Shown here piece by piece: positions 25,847 through 34,452 of a DNA stretch of 64,000 nucleotides. A model generated the notes under the pieces. The model did not search any database and had not been told where the DNA came from. It was given only the letters and a program-made list of their open reading frames with translations. Source of the DNA: LZORAL124-50-18 sp051208045 (GTDB lineage: Bacteria > Pseudomonadota > Gammaproteobacteria > Pseudomonadales > Oleiphilaceae); the NCBI GenBank assembly GCA_051208045.1, contig JBPJFY010000017.1:8929-72928 (forward strand). The letters run 5' to 3'. The translations under genes were made by a program, and so were the position numbers. Position 1 is the stretch's first letter; each line of letters opens with the position of its first letter.

Positions 25847-26851
25847 TTAGCCGCCTAACACACGGTCGTCGCCTTTCAAGCTGGCAGGCGGCCAATTTTC
25901 GAGCCGCATACCCAACGACAAACCACGAGATGCCAAAACATCTTTAATCTCTGTTAGAGACTTTTTCCCCAGATTGGGGGTTTTAAGAAGCTCTACTTCA
26001 GTGCGCTGAATTAAATCGCCGATGTAATAAATATTTTCTGCCTTCAAGCAGTTCGCTGAACGAACAGTAAGCTCAAGATCATCAACAGGCCTCAAAAGAA
26101 TAGGATCAACTTCTTCTTCCTCTTCCACCTGCTCTGGTTCTTTCTCATTGTCGAAATCAACAAATACTGCCAGTTGCTGCTGCAAAATGGTCGCAGCCCG
26201 ACGAATAGACTCTTCAGGATCAATTGTTCCATTTGTTTCCAGATCAATAATCAACTTATCCAAATCAGTTCGCTGTTCAACACGCGCATTCTCAACAGAA
26301 TAAGACACGCGTAAAACGGGGCTGAAGGATGCATCAAGCTGAAGACGCCCAATGGCTCTTGTTTCGTCATCTGCAGACTGTCTCTGATCCGCTGGCTCGT
26401 ATCCTCGACCTCTCACCACTTTTAGCCGCAGATTAATCCCGTTAGAATTACTGAGGTTACAAATATGGTGTGAGGGATTCACGATCTCAACATCATGATC
26501 AAGCTGAATGTCTGCAGCTGTGACTACACCAGGACCAGTCTTGGCAATCGTCAATACAGCCTCATCCTTATTGTGCATTTTTATTGCCAAACCTTTAAGG
26601 TTCAACAAAATTTCAATCACATCTTCTTGCACGCCTTCAATCGCACTGTACTCGTGCAACACACCATCAATTTCGGCTTCTACAACTGCGCATCCGGGCA
26701 TGGATGAAAGAAGAATACGCCGTAACGCACTTCCCAATGTATGCCCAAACCCCCTTTCTAATGGCTCCAACGTAACCTTGGCATGTGTAGTACTAACTTC
26801 CTGTACTTCAATATTACGAGGATTAAGGAATTCACTCACTGAACGCTGCAT
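25847..26851 (-). CDS. rpoA: RNA polymerase alpha subunit
   Basis: 334 residues; E. coli has 329. The N-terminal domain dimerises and scaffolds beta and beta' (GFGHTLGSALRRILLSS). An acidic linker (EKEPEQVEEEEEVDP) leads to the C-terminal domain that binds UP-element DNA and activators (LELTVRSANCLKAENI, TPNLGKKSLTEIKDVL). The linker is slightly longer and more acidic than in E. coli, accounting for the extra length. Fourth gene of the alpha operon. Confidence 0.99.
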   Translation of the reverse strand: MQRSVSEFLNPRNIEVQEVSTTHAKVTLEPLERGFGHTLGSALRRILLSSMPGCAVVEAEIDGVLHEYSAIEGVQEDVIEILLNLKGLAIKMHNKDEAVLTIAKTGPGVVTAADIQLDHDVEIVNPSHHICNLSNSNGINLRLKVVRGRGYEPADQRQSADDETRAIGRLQLDASFSPVLRVSYSVENARVEQRTDLDKLIIDLETNGTIDPEESIRRAATILQQQLAVFVDFDNEKEPEQVEEEEEVDPILLRPVDDLELTVRSANCLKAENIYYIGDLIQRTEVELLKTPNLGKKSLTEIKDVLASRGLSLGMRLENWPPASLKGDDRVLGG

Positions 26852-26889
26852 TGTTTCCCCTACGCATTAATGGTTTAGTATTTAATAAA

Positions 26890-27510
26890 TTACTTAGAGT
26901 AAAGCTCGACTATCAGATTCTCATTGATATCCGCTGACAAATCTGCTCTTTCGGGGGCGTTTTTGAAAGTACCGGACAGCTTGTTCGCATCCACTTCCAC
27001 CCACTCAATTGGAGCTCGATTTGCAGACAGCTCTAGAGCACCCTTGATTCTCAACTGATTCTTCGCTTTTTCACGAATTGAAATCACGTCACCAGCCTTC
27101 ACTTGGTAAGACGGGATATTCAAAACACTGTCATTTACGAGAATGCTCTTATGAGATACCAATTGTCTGGCTTCGGCACGGGTTGAACCAAACCCCATGC
27201 GGTACACAACATTATCCAGTCGCTGTTCAAGCAACTGAAGCAGGTTTTCACCGGTTGCACCTTTTAACCGAGCAGCTTCTTTATAGTAGTTTCGGAATTG
27301 TTTTTCCAATACGCCATAAATTCTACGTACTTTTTGCTTTTCACGCAGCTGAAGACCGTAGTCTGAAAGTCTTCCTCTTCGGGCTCCGTGCTGACCTGGA
27401 GCAGTTTCCAAGTTGCACTTGCTGTCAAGAGCCTTAGCGCCGCTTTTCAGGAAAAGATCAGTACCTTCACGACGAGAAAGCTTACACTTGGGACCGATAT
27501 ATCTAGCCAT
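26890..27510 (-). CDS. rpsD: 30S ribosomal protein S4
   Basis: 206 residues, primary 16S rRNA binder and, in enteric bacteria, the translational repressor of the alpha operon. MARYIGPKCKLSRREG begins the protein; the S4 RNA-binding fold is around RLDNVVYRMGFGSTRAEARQ. Only two cysteines remain in the N-terminal region, so it is the zinc-free form. Confidence 0.98.
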   Translation of the reverse strand: MARYIGPKCKLSRREGTDLFLKSGAKALDSKCNLETAPGQHGARRGRLSDYGLQLREKQKVRRIYGVLEKQFRNYYKEAARLKGATGENLLQLLEQRLDNVVYRMGFGSTRAEARQLVSHKSILVNDSVLNIPSYQVKAGDVISIREKAKNQLRIKGALELSANRAPIEWVEVDANKLSGTFKNAPERADLSADINENLIVELYSK

Positions 27511-27520
27511 TTATGTCTCC

Positions 27521-27910
27521 TTATACTCGACGTTTCTTAGGTGGTCTACACCCATTATGAGGAATGGGGGTTACATCTGTGATGTTGTTAATTTTGTATC
27601 CACATGCGTTTAACGCTCTTACTGCGGATTCGCGACCGGGGCCCGGTCCTTTAACTAACACGTCCAGATTTTTCAAACCGTATTCAGCAGCCGCATTACC
27701 GGCTCTTTCAGCTGCTACCTGCGCAGCAAAAGGTGTGCTCTTTCGTGAACCACGAAATCCAGAACCACCGGAGGTTGCCCAACTAAGTGCATTACCCTGG
27801 CGATCTGTAATGGTTACGATAGTGTTGTTGAATGATGCGTGAATATGAGCAACTCCATCAACAACCGTCTTTTTAACCTTTTTACGGGTACGTTGTCCTG
27901 GCTTAGCCAT
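27521..27910 (-). CDS. rpsK: 30S ribosomal protein S11
   Basis: 129 residues, the E. coli length, from the ATG at 27910 (MAKPGQRTRKKVKK); a TTG two codons earlier is possible. Conserved DGVAHIHASFNNTIVTITD and the C-terminal IPHNGCRPPKKRRV are present. Forms the 30S platform with S7 and S18. Located between rpsM and rpsD. Confidence 0.98.
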   Translation of the reverse strand: MAKPGQRTRKKVKKTVVDGVAHIHASFNNTIVTITDRQGNALSWATSGGSGFRGSRKSTPFAAQVAAERAGNAAAEYGLKNLDVLVKGPGPGRESAVRALNACGYKINNITDVTPIPHNGCRPPKKRRV

Positions 27911-27923
27911 GTTCAATTAATTC

Positions 27924-28280
27924 CTATTTTCTAATTGGTTTACGTGGGCCCTTACGCGTACGAGCATTCGTCTTAGAGCGCTGTCCTCGTACGGGCAGGC
28001 TGTGACGATGTCTCAATCCGCGATAGCATCCCAGATCTTTTAACCGTTTAATGTTCATTTGAACTTCACGACGGAGGTCACCCTCGACAATCAAGCCACC
28101 AATCTCAGTTCGTAACGCATCCAATTGTTCATCAGACAGGTCTTTCACTTGCTTCGTTGGTTCAATGCTTGTTGCTTCGCAAAGTTTGTAGGCTGTAGTT
28201 TTACCCACCCCATAGATGTAGGTGAGAGAAATCACAGCGTGCTTATTGTCGGGTATATTCACGCCAGCAATACGTGCCAT
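27924..28280 (-). CDS. rpsM: 30S ribosomal protein S13
   Basis: 118 residues, E. coli length, with MARIAGVNIPDNKHAVISLT and the basic tail RGQRSKTNARTRKGPRKP that contacts tRNA at the P site and bridges to the 50S subunit. First gene of the alpha operon. The 117 bases before it contain two hairpins and are the likely site of S4 feedback. Confidence 0.98.
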   Translation of the reverse strand: MARIAGVNIPDNKHAVISLTYIYGVGKTTAYKLCEATSIEPTKQVKDLSDEQLDALRTEIGGLIVEGDLRREVQMNIKRLKDLGCYRGLRHRHSLPVRGQRSKTNARTRKGPRKPIRK

Positions 28281-28321
28281 GATACTTTATCTCCAATTTA
28301 CACTTTGCTATTAAAGTTAAA

Positions 28322-28341
28322 CGCCTTTGTTAAAAAAGGCG
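28322..28341 (-). promoter_or_regulatory. Hairpin in the alpha-operon leader (rpsM 5' region)
   Basis: CGCCTTT and AAAGGCG (minus strand) form a 7-bp stem 40-60 bases before the rpsM start. The position is that of the S4-responsive leader of enteric bacteria; the pseudoknot itself was not confirmed. Confidence 0.4.
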
Positions 28342-28384
28342 CAAAATAATAGCGCCTGATTGATCACAAATCAAGCGCTATTTT
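28341..28384 (-). terminator. Terminator after rpmJ (end of spc operon)
   Basis: An 8-bp outer stem (AATAGCGC with GCGCTATT) is extended by five inner pairs after one mismatch, with a 7-base loop, followed on the minus strand by ATTTTG. It lies 14 bases after the rpmJ stop. Confidence 0.7.
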
Positions 28385-28397
28385 CGTCTATTCGCTA

Positions 28398-28511
28398 TTA
28401 GCCTTGGCGTTGCTTATGACGTGGCTCTTTACAGATAACTCTGACAGAGCCATTTCGACGAATTATTTTGCAACTTCTGCAAATCTTTTTTACAGATGCT
28501 CTTACTTTCAT
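28398..28511 (-). CDS. rpmJ: 50S ribosomal protein L36
   Basis: 37 residues, beginning MKVRASVKKICRSCKII and ending KEPRHKQRQG. It keeps the zinc ribbon ligands Cys11, Cys14, a third Cys (VRVICKE) and the His in RHK, so it is the zinc-containing form. One residue shorter than E. coli L36. It follows secY by 36 bases and closes the spc operon. Confidence 0.97.
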   Translation of the reverse strand: MKVRASVKKICRSCKIIRRNGSVRVICKEPRHKQRQG

Positions 28512-28547
28512 ATCGATTCCACCCAATATGTTTAACAGATTCAGGAG

Positions 28548-29873
28548 TTAGCTTCCTAACCCGCTTCGTCCATAATTTTTAAGATTAGACTTTTTCATTA
28601 ATGATTCGTACTGATGAGACATCAAATGCGACTGCACCTGCGCCATAAAATCCATCACCACAACCACAACAATCAAAAGCGAGGTCCCCCCAAAATAAAA
28701 GGGAACGTTCCAAGCTACGACCAAAAACTCAGGTAGCAAGGAAACAGCGGCTATATAGAGCGCACCGAATATTGTTAACTTGGTCAATACACCGTCGATA
28801 TACTTAGCGGTTTGATCCCCTGGCCTTATACCAGGTATAAACGCACCCGATTTTTTCAAATTGTCAGCAACTTCTCTCGGGTTATACATCAACGCAGTAT
28901 AAAAGAAGCAGAAAAATATCACTGCTCCCGCAAACAATACAATATACAACGGTTGACTGGGCGCCAGCGCTTGTGACACATCGGCAAGCCATTGCATACC
29001 TTCGGATTGACCAAACCATTGCCCCATTGAAGCTGGGAACAAAAGCAAGCTTGATGCAAAAATAGGCGGGATTACACCAGCCATATTCACTTTCAAGGGT
29101 AGGTGACTGCTTTGCTGCGCATATACCTTTCGGCCCTGCTGACGTTTAGCGTAGTTAACCGTGATTCTCCGTTGTCCCCGCTCCATAAAAACGATAAAAC
29201 CAACGATTACCACGGCAAACACCACGATTGCCAACAATGCCAGGACATTCAACTCACCTTGCCGCGCCGCTTCTAGAGATTGGCCGACGGCAGACGGGAA
29301 GCCCGCGACAATTCCAGCAAAAATCAAAAGCGAAATACCGTTTCCGATCCCTCGCTCTGTGATTTGTTCACCAAGCCACATTAAAAAGACTGCACCACAC
29401 ACAAAGGTAACAATAGCGACAAAATAAAAACTGAAATTTGTGCCGAATGTTACACCTTGAGACGCGAGACCCACCGCAATACCCGTCGCTTGTATCGTCG
29501 CCAATGCGACGGTTCCATAACGAGTTAATTGGCTAATCTTTCGTCTGCCGGCTTCCCCTTCTTTTTTAAGCTGCTCCAACTGGGGACTCACTACCGTCAA
29601 AAGCTGCATGATAATCGACGCAGAAATGTAAGGCATGATACCGAGCGCAAAAATACTCATACGCTCAAGAGCCCCTCCTGAGAACATATTAAACAGACTC
29701 AATATTGTTCCCTGATTTTGCTCGAATAGTGCGGCCAATCGATCAGGATTGATTCCTGGAACAGGAATATGAGCTCCTACACGATAAATGACTATGGCCC
29801 AAAACACATACCATAGTCTCGCTTTTAGCTCTTCAAGCCCCTTCCCGACTGACGGTAATGGTGATTTTGCCAT
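28548..29873 (-). CDS. secY: Protein translocase subunit SecY
   Basis: 441-residue, ten-helix channel of the Sec translocon in the inner membrane. The N-terminus WYVFWAIVIYRVGAHIPVPG, the MFSGGALERMSIFALGIMPYISASI region (plug and helix 2) and YTALMYNPREVADNLKKSGAFIPG are all present. The stop of rplO overlaps the ATG by one base, so translation is coupled. Its partner SecE is encoded at 54963. Confidence 0.99.
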   Translation of the reverse strand: MAKSPLPSVGKGLEELKARLWYVFWAIVIYRVGAHIPVPGINPDRLAALFEQNQGTILSLFNMFSGGALERMSIFALGIMPYISASIIMQLLTVVSPQLEQLKKEGEAGRRKISQLTRYGTVALATIQATGIAVGLASQGVTFGTNFSFYFVAIVTFVCGAVFLMWLGEQITERGIGNGISLLIFAGIVAGFPSAVGQSLEAARQGELNVLALLAIVVFAVVIVGFIVFMERGQRRITVNYAKRQQGRKVYAQQSSHLPLKVNMAGVIPPIFASSLLLFPASMGQWFGQSEGMQWLADVSQALAPSQPLYIVLFAGAVIFFCFFYTALMYNPREVADNLKKSGAFIPGIRPGDQTAKYIDGVLTKLTIFGALYIAAVSLLPEFLVVAWNVPFYFGGTSLLIVVVVVMDFMAQVQSHLMSHQYESLMKKSNLKNYGRSGLGS

Positions 29874-30307
29874 TATTCTTCTACCTTACCACCTGCGGCT
29901 TGGATAACTTCAAGAGCACCTTTCGTTACGCCCAGACCTTTCAAAGTAACAGCTTTAGTCAGCTCACCTGATTTAATCACTTTTACCTTTTTTACGGTCG
30001 CGCTCACGATGTTTGCTTTTTTCAGAACATCAATATCGATAACATCAACGTCCAGTTTTGCCAGTTCGTTCAACCGAACTTCTTCGGTGAATTTTTGAAC
30101 CCGAGAAGTAAAACCGAACTTGGGCAAACGACGTTGCAACGGTTGTTGACCACCCTCAAACCCTGGCTTCACACTACCACCGGAACGGGATTTCAAACCT
30201 TTGTGTCCACGTCCACCGGTTTTACCCAAACCGCTTCCAATTCCGCGACCTACACGTCTTGGCGCTTTCTTAGATCCCTCAGCAGGGCTCAATGTATTCA
30301 GCTTCAT
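29873..30307 (-). CDS. rplO: 50S ribosomal protein L15
   Basis: 144 residues, E. coli length, from the ATG at 30307 (MKLNTLSPAEGSKKAPRRVG). Gly- and Arg-rich N-terminal extension (GRGIGSGLGKTGGRGHKG) that threads into 23S rRNA. Overlaps the secY start by one base. Confidence 0.98.
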   Translation of the reverse strand: MKLNTLSPAEGSKKAPRRVGRGIGSGLGKTGGRGHKGLKSRSGGSVKPGFEGGQQPLQRRLPKFGFTSRVQKFTEEVRLNELAKLDVDVIDIDVLKKANIVSATVKKVKVIKSGELTKAVTLKGLGVTKGALEVIQAAGGKVEE

Positions 30308-30308
30308 A

Positions 30309-30497
30309 TCACTCACCCACAACCTTGACCATGTAGTTGACTTTGTTGATCATTCCTCGAACTGCAGGAGTATCTTCAACTTCGACGGTATGACCGATTT
30401 TTCTCAGACCGAGTCCGCTGACACATGCCTGATGCGCAGGCAGCCTACCAATGGTACTTTTAACCAAGGTGACTGAAATCATTTTCTTATCTGCCAT
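30309..30497 (-). CDS. rpmD: 50S ribosomal protein L30
   Basis: 62 residues; MISVTLVKSTIGRLPAHQACVSGLGLRKI is the L30 core, and PAVRGMINKVNYMVKV the C-terminal strand. Located between rpsE and rplO as in all gammaproteobacterial spc operons. Confidence 0.97.
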   Translation of the reverse strand: MADKKMISVTLVKSTIGRLPAHQACVSGLGLRKIGHTVEVEDTPAVRGMINKVNYMVKVVGE

Positions 30498-30501
30498 GTC
30501 C

Positions 30502-31002
30502 TTACTCCACGATATCTTCTACAGTTTTACCACGCTTGGCAGCAACTGATTCTGGAGATGCCATTGCTTTCAAACCTTCAAAAGTGGCACGCACCACGTT
30601 GACTGGATTTGTAGAGCCGTAGCATTTAGCTAATACGTTTTGAACACCGGCTACTTCCAGCACTGCACGCATCGCACCACCGGCAATGATACCGGTACCT
30701 TCAGATGCAGGCTGCATGAAGACTCGAGACGCGCCATGACGAGCATTAATAGGGTACTGCAATGTCGTACCATTCAATGCAACATCAATCATGTTCTTTT
30801 TTGCAGATTCCATTGCTTTTTGAATTGCAACAGGCACTTCACGTGCTTTTCCTCTGCCAAACCCGACGCGCCCGTTACCGTCACCAACAACGGTAAGTGC
30901 CGTAAAACCGAAGATACGACCGCCTTTAACTACTTTAGCTACGCGGTTTACTTGAACGAGCTTTTCCTGAAGCTCGGGTGCTTTTTGTTCATTTAGACTC
31001 AC
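30502..31002 (-). CDS. rpsE: 30S ribosomal protein S5
   Basis: 166 residues, GTG start (MSLNEQKAPELQEKLVQVNRVAK, written with the initiator as Met). Contains the dsRBD-like N-domain (VVKGGRIFGFTALTVVGDGNGRVGFG) and the C-domain GTGIIAGGAMRAVLEVAGV. Takes part in mRNA entry and decoding accuracy. Confidence 0.98.
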   Translation of the reverse strand: MSLNEQKAPELQEKLVQVNRVAKVVKGGRIFGFTALTVVGDGNGRVGFGRGKAREVPVAIQKAMESAKKNMIDVALNGTTLQYPINARHGASRVFMQPASEGTGIIAGGAMRAVLEVAGVQNVLAKCYGSTNPVNVVRATFEGLKAMASPESVAAKRGKTVEDIVE

Positions 31003-31013
31003 AACTAGACTCC

Positions 31014-31364
31014 TTAAAACTCTAATCCGGCTTCACGAGCAGCTTCAGCTAAAGCCTTAACTCGACCATGGTATCGGAAGCCAGAACGATCAAAAGCAAC
31101 CGAATTAACTCCTGCTTCTTTCGCACGCTCAGCGATCAACTTACCAACTTTTGTTGCAGCTTCGATATTACCTGTGCTGCCTTCACGTAGATCTTTTTGA
31201 ACCGTAGAGGCTGTCGCTATAATTTTCGAGCCATCAGCAGAAATAATCTGCGCATAAATATGCCGTGGCGTGCGATGCACACAAAGACGAGTAACACCAG
31301 CCTCTCGCATATTCAGACGAGTTTTACGAGCACGACGCAATCTTGACTGTTTTTTGATATTCAT
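31014..31364 (-). CDS. rplR: 50S ribosomal protein L18
   Basis: 116 residues with LRRARKTRLNMREAGVTRL and DRSGFRYHGRVKALAEAARE, the 5S rRNA-binding L18 fold. Lies between rplF and rpsE in the spc operon. Confidence 0.98.
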   Translation of the reverse strand: MNIKKQSRLRRARKTRLNMREAGVTRLCVHRTPRHIYAQIISADGSKIIATASTVQKDLREGSTGNIEAATKVGKLIAERAKEAGVNSVAFDRSGFRYHGRVKALAEAAREAGLEF

Positions 31365-31373
31365 TTGGCTACC

Positions 31374-31907
31374 CTACTTCTTCTTGGCTTCTTTACGGAG
31401 TACATTTTCATCCGCGTATCTAACCCCTTTGCCTTTGTATGGCTCAGGCGGTCTGAACGCTCTAATCTCAGCCGCAGCTTGACCGATTACTTGCTTGTCT
31501 ATTCCCCGCAGTACAATTTCTGTCTGGGTAGGTGTTTCTGCAGTTACGCCTTCAGGCAGGTCGTAATTGACGGGATGAGAAAAACCTAAGGTCAGGTTTA
31601 AGATACTGCCTTTAGCCTGGGCTCGGTAACCAACACCGACCAGCTGGAGTTTCTTCTCAAATCCCTGTGAAACACCCAAAACCATGTTATTCACAAGAGC
31701 TCGGGTAGTACCAGACATGGCACGTGCCTGTTTGCCATTATTTTTCGCGGCAAAGGTCAACGCGTTTTCTTCTTGCTTAATATCAACGAGATCATTGATC
31801 AGCATTTTAAGGGAGCCTTTACCGCCCTTAACTTCAATTTCACCTGACTGCATCTTGACTTCAACACCAGACGGTAATGCAACAGGGCTATTCGCAACTC
31901 TAGACAT
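31374..31907 (-). CDS. rplF: 50S ribosomal protein L6
   Basis: 177 residues, E. coli length. MSRVANSPVALPSGVEV begins the first of two similar L6 domains; GKGVRYADENVLRKEAKKK is the conserved C-terminus near the elongation-factor site. Confidence 0.98.
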   Translation of the reverse strand: MSRVANSPVALPSGVEVKMQSGEIEVKGGKGSLKMLINDLVDIKQEENALTFAAKNNGKQARAMSGTTRALVNNMVLGVSQGFEKKLQLVGVGYRAQAKGSILNLTLGFSHPVNYDLPEGVTAETPTQTEIVLRGIDKQVIGQAAAEIRAFRPPEPYKGKGVRYADENVLRKEAKKK

Positions 31908-31916
31908 CTTTGACTC

Positions 31917-32309
31917 CTAGAATACTGTACAGATTACTTCACCACCAACCCCAGCTTTACGCGCTGCGCGATCGGTCATGACGCCTTTGGATGTCGAAAC
32001 AATTGCAACACCAAGTCCACCAGCCACTTTAGGCAACCCTTCGGTACCCTTATATTGACGCAGTCCTGGCCGACTGGCTCTTTTGATTTCTTCAATGACG
32101 GGTTTTCCTTCGAAATACCGAAGACCAATCGTCAACGTCGGTTTATCCGACTCGTCAACATTGAAGGATTCGATATAACCCTCTTCCTGAAGAACTTTCG
32201 CCACAGATACCTTCATTTTTGAAGAAGGCATACTCACAGCAGCTTTTTCAGCCTGTTGCGCATTACGGATACGCGTGAACATATCCGCTAATGTATCTTG
32301 CATACTCAT
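31917..32309 (-). CDS. rpsH: 30S ribosomal protein S8
   Basis: 130 residues, E. coli length, from the ATG at 32309 (MSMQDTLADMFTRIRNAQQA), ten bases after AGGAG. C-terminal STSKGVMTDRAARKAGVGGEVICTVF is the 16S helix 21-binding surface. In enteric bacteria S8 represses the spc operon by binding the rplE mRNA. The frame is open further upstream but runs into rpsN. Confidence 0.98.
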   Translation of the reverse strand: MSMQDTLADMFTRIRNAQQAEKAAVSMPSSKMKVSVAKVLQEEGYIESFNVDESDKPTLTIGLRYFEGKPVIEEIKRASRPGLRQYKGTEGLPKVAGGLGVAIVSTSKGVMTDRAARKAGVGGEVICTVF

Positions 32310-32370
32310 CGGTATGAGTCTCCTAAATCTTTTTAGTTGTGCAGCTTTTACGCGCTTACCAACAACACTA

Positions 32371-32676
32371 TTACCAAGAAGCTTTCTTAAGGCCTGGAAT
32401 GTCACCAACCATGCCGTACTCTCTCAATTTGATTCGAGAAAGTTTAAACTTACGGAAAACACCGTGAGGTCTTCCTGTTACTTGACAACGACGCTGCAGA
32501 CGAGATGGGCTTGCATTTCTTGGCAACTGCTGAAGTTTTTGCTGGGCGTCCCAACGGTCTTCTTCAGAAGTATTAATGTTACCAATAATCGCCTTTAATT
32601 CAGCGCGTTTTTCTGCGTACTTTTCAACAGTTTTCATACGCTTCAATTCACGCTGTTTCATGCTGATCTTAGCCAT
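32371..32676 (-). CDS. rpsN: 30S ribosomal protein S14
   Basis: 101 residues, the long zinc-free form of proteobacteria: MAKISMKQRELKRMKTVEKY and the conserved C-terminal RQVTGRPHG-type segment (RRCQVTGRPHGVFRKFKLSR). No CxxC zinc pair is present. Located between rplE and rpsH. Confidence 0.98.
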   Translation of the reverse strand: MAKISMKQRELKRMKTVEKYAEKRAELKAIIGNINTSEEDRWDAQQKLQQLPRNASPSRLQRRCQVTGRPHGVFRKFKLSRIKLREYGMVGDIPGLKKASW

Positions 32677-32687
32677 AATTCAACCTT

Positions 32688-33227
32688 TTATTTTCTAAAT
32701 GGAAAATTGAAGGCTTTCAGCAACGCTCGACCTTCGTCATCTGATTTGGCAGAAGTGGTTACAGTGATATCCATACCGCGCAACTTATCGACCTTATCAT
32801 ACTCAATTTCAGGGAAGATAATTTGCTCTTTGATACCCATACTGTAGTTTCCACGCCCGTCAAAAGACTTCGCGTTCAGACCTCGAAAATCACGAATACG
32901 AGGAATTGAAATATCAACCAGCCTTTCCAGGAACTCCCACATGCGGTCACCCCGCAGTGTCACCTTACAACCGATTGGATATCCCTCACGAATCTTAAAC
33001 CCTGCTACAGACTTTCTAGCCTTTGTAACGACCGGCTTTTGCCCAGCCAGCAAGGTCATGTCAGCAACTGCGTGATCAATTTGCTTCTTGTCACCCAATG
33101 CTTCACCAACACCCATATTCAGAGTAATTTTCTCTATTTTGGGTACCTGCATGATATTACCGTACCCATGCTCTTTCATAAGAGCGGGTACAATCTCTTT
33201 TTTATAGAGTTCTTTCATTCTTGACAT
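32688..33227 (-). CDS. rplE: 50S ribosomal protein L5
   Basis: 179 residues, E. coli length, from the ATG at 33227 (MSRMKELYKKEIVPALMKEH) with GGGTGAAG upstream; a GTG four codons earlier would overlap more. Conserved EKITLNMGVGEA and KARKSVAGFKIREGYPIGCK bind 5S rRNA and the P-site tRNA region. Confidence 0.98.
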   Translation of the reverse strand: MSRMKELYKKEIVPALMKEHGYGNIMQVPKIEKITLNMGVGEALGDKKQIDHAVADMTLLAGQKPVVTKARKSVAGFKIREGYPIGCKVTLRGDRMWEFLERLVDISIPRIRDFRGLNAKSFDGRGNYSMGIKEQIIFPEIEYDKVDKLRGMDITVTTSAKSDDEGRALLKAFNFPFRK

Positions 33228-33241
33228 GGCTTCACCCAAAA

Positions 33242-33559
33242 TTAGTTGTCTATAGCTTCGCTATTTGACTTATACACTCGAATCTTTGAGCCATCTTCCA
33301 AAACTTTAAAGCCAACTCGATCGGCTTTGCTTGTTCCGGAATTGTAAATAGCTACATTCGATGCCTGAATAGGCGCTTCCTTTTCTACGATCCCACCAGG
33401 CGTACCTTTCATCGGGTTCGGCTTGGTGTGTCGTTTAATCATATTGATGCCGGAAACAATCACACGACCGTCAGACATAACACGGGAAACCTTTCCACGC
33501 TTACCTTTGTCTTTTCCGGTAATGACGATTACTTCATCATCACGTCTCAATTTGTTCAT
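33242..33559 (-). CDS. rplX: 50S ribosomal protein L24
   Basis: 105 residues with the KOW motif DDEVIVITGKDKGKRGKV near the start. An assembly-initiator protein of the large subunit. Lies between rplN and rplE. Confidence 0.98.
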   Translation of the reverse strand: MNKLRRDDEVIVITGKDKGKRGKVSRVMSDGRVIVSGINMIKRHTKPNPMKGTPGGIVEKEAPIQASNVAIYNSGTSKADRVGFKVLEDGSKIRVYKSNSEAIDN

Positions 33560-33573
33560 ACGGGTCGCTCCTC

Positions 33574-33942
33574 TTACAGCACTTCTGGCGCAAGTGAAAT
33601 AATCTTCATGAACTTGTCGTTTCGCAGTTCACGTGTAACAGGGCCAAAAATTCGCGTACCAATAGGTGCTTGCTGGTTGTTCAACAACACAGCCGCATTA
33701 CCATCGAACCGAATCAGCGAACCATCCTGGCGACGAACTCCTTTTCGAGTACGCACCACTACTGCATTCAAAACCTGGCCTTTCTTGACCTTACCGCGAG
33801 GAATGGCTTCTTTCACGGTAACTTTAATAATGTCGCCAATATTCGCGTATCGACGATGTGATCCACCCAGGACTTTGATGCACATGACTCTGCGCGCGCC
33901 GCTGTTATCTGCGACATCAAGCATAGATTGTGTCTGAATCAT
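33574..33942 (-). CDS. rplN: 50S ribosomal protein L14
   Basis: 122 residues, E. coli length, MIQTQSMLDVADNSGARRVM through MKIISLAPEVL. Contacts 16S helix 14 in an intersubunit bridge. First gene of the spc operon; 49 bases separate it from rpsQ. Confidence 0.98.
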   Translation of the reverse strand: MIQTQSMLDVADNSGARRVMCIKVLGGSHRRYANIGDIIKVTVKEAIPRGKVKKGQVLNAVVVRTRKGVRRQDGSLIRFDGNAAVLLNNQQAPIGTRIFGPVTRELRNDKFMKIISLAPEVL

Positions 33943-33991
33943 GGCTTTTCTCCAATCAAATTTCTAAAAAACGAACATCCACAAGGGCTGG

Positions 33992-34258
33992 TTAGACTTT
34001 GCTAGCCTTCTCATCGATACTGACCAGTTCCCAAGTTTTGGTTTTGGAAATAGGACGAGACTCTTTGATAGTGACTACATCACCGATGTTGCAGGCATTG
34101 TTTTCATCATGCGCATGCAGCTTTGTGGATCGCTTAACATACTTTCCATAAATCGGGTGTTTCACACGTCTTTCAATCAGTACCGTGATGGACTTGTCCA
34201 TTTTGTTACTAACGACTTTACCGCTCGTTGTACGGACATTTTTAGCAGTTTCAGTCAT
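33992..34258 (-). CDS. rpsQ: 30S ribosomal protein S17
   Basis: 88 residues, OB-fold primary 16S binder. Conserved RTTSGKVVSNKMDKSITVLI and CNIGDVVTIKESRPISKTKTW are present. Last gene of the S10 operon. Confidence 0.98.
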   Translation of the reverse strand: MTETAKNVRTTSGKVVSNKMDKSITVLIERRVKHPIYGKYVKRSTKLHAHDENNACNIGDVVTIKESRPISKTKTWELVSIDEKASKV

Positions 34259-34260
34259 CT

Positions 34261-34452
34261 TTATTTACCTGACTTTTCCGTAATTAAAGTTTTGACACGT
34301 GCAATTTCGCGTCGGGTATTACCCAACAAATGAGATTGATTCAACTGACCCGTTGCTTTTCTCATCCGCAAATTGAACTGCTCTTTAAGAAGCTCAATTA
34401 ATTGCCCGTTTAACTCTTCGATAGATTTTTCTCTTAGTTCGTTCGCTTTCAT
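34261..34452 (-). CDS. rpmC: 50S ribosomal protein L29
   Basis: 63 residues, E. coli length, from the ATG at 34452 (MKANELREKSIEELNGQLIE). Two-helix protein at the tunnel exit beside L23. The ATG overlaps the rplP stop (ATGA). Confidence 0.98.
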   Translation of the reverse strand: MKANELREKSIEELNGQLIELLKEQFNLRMRKATGQLNQSHLLGNTRREIARVKTLITEKSGK

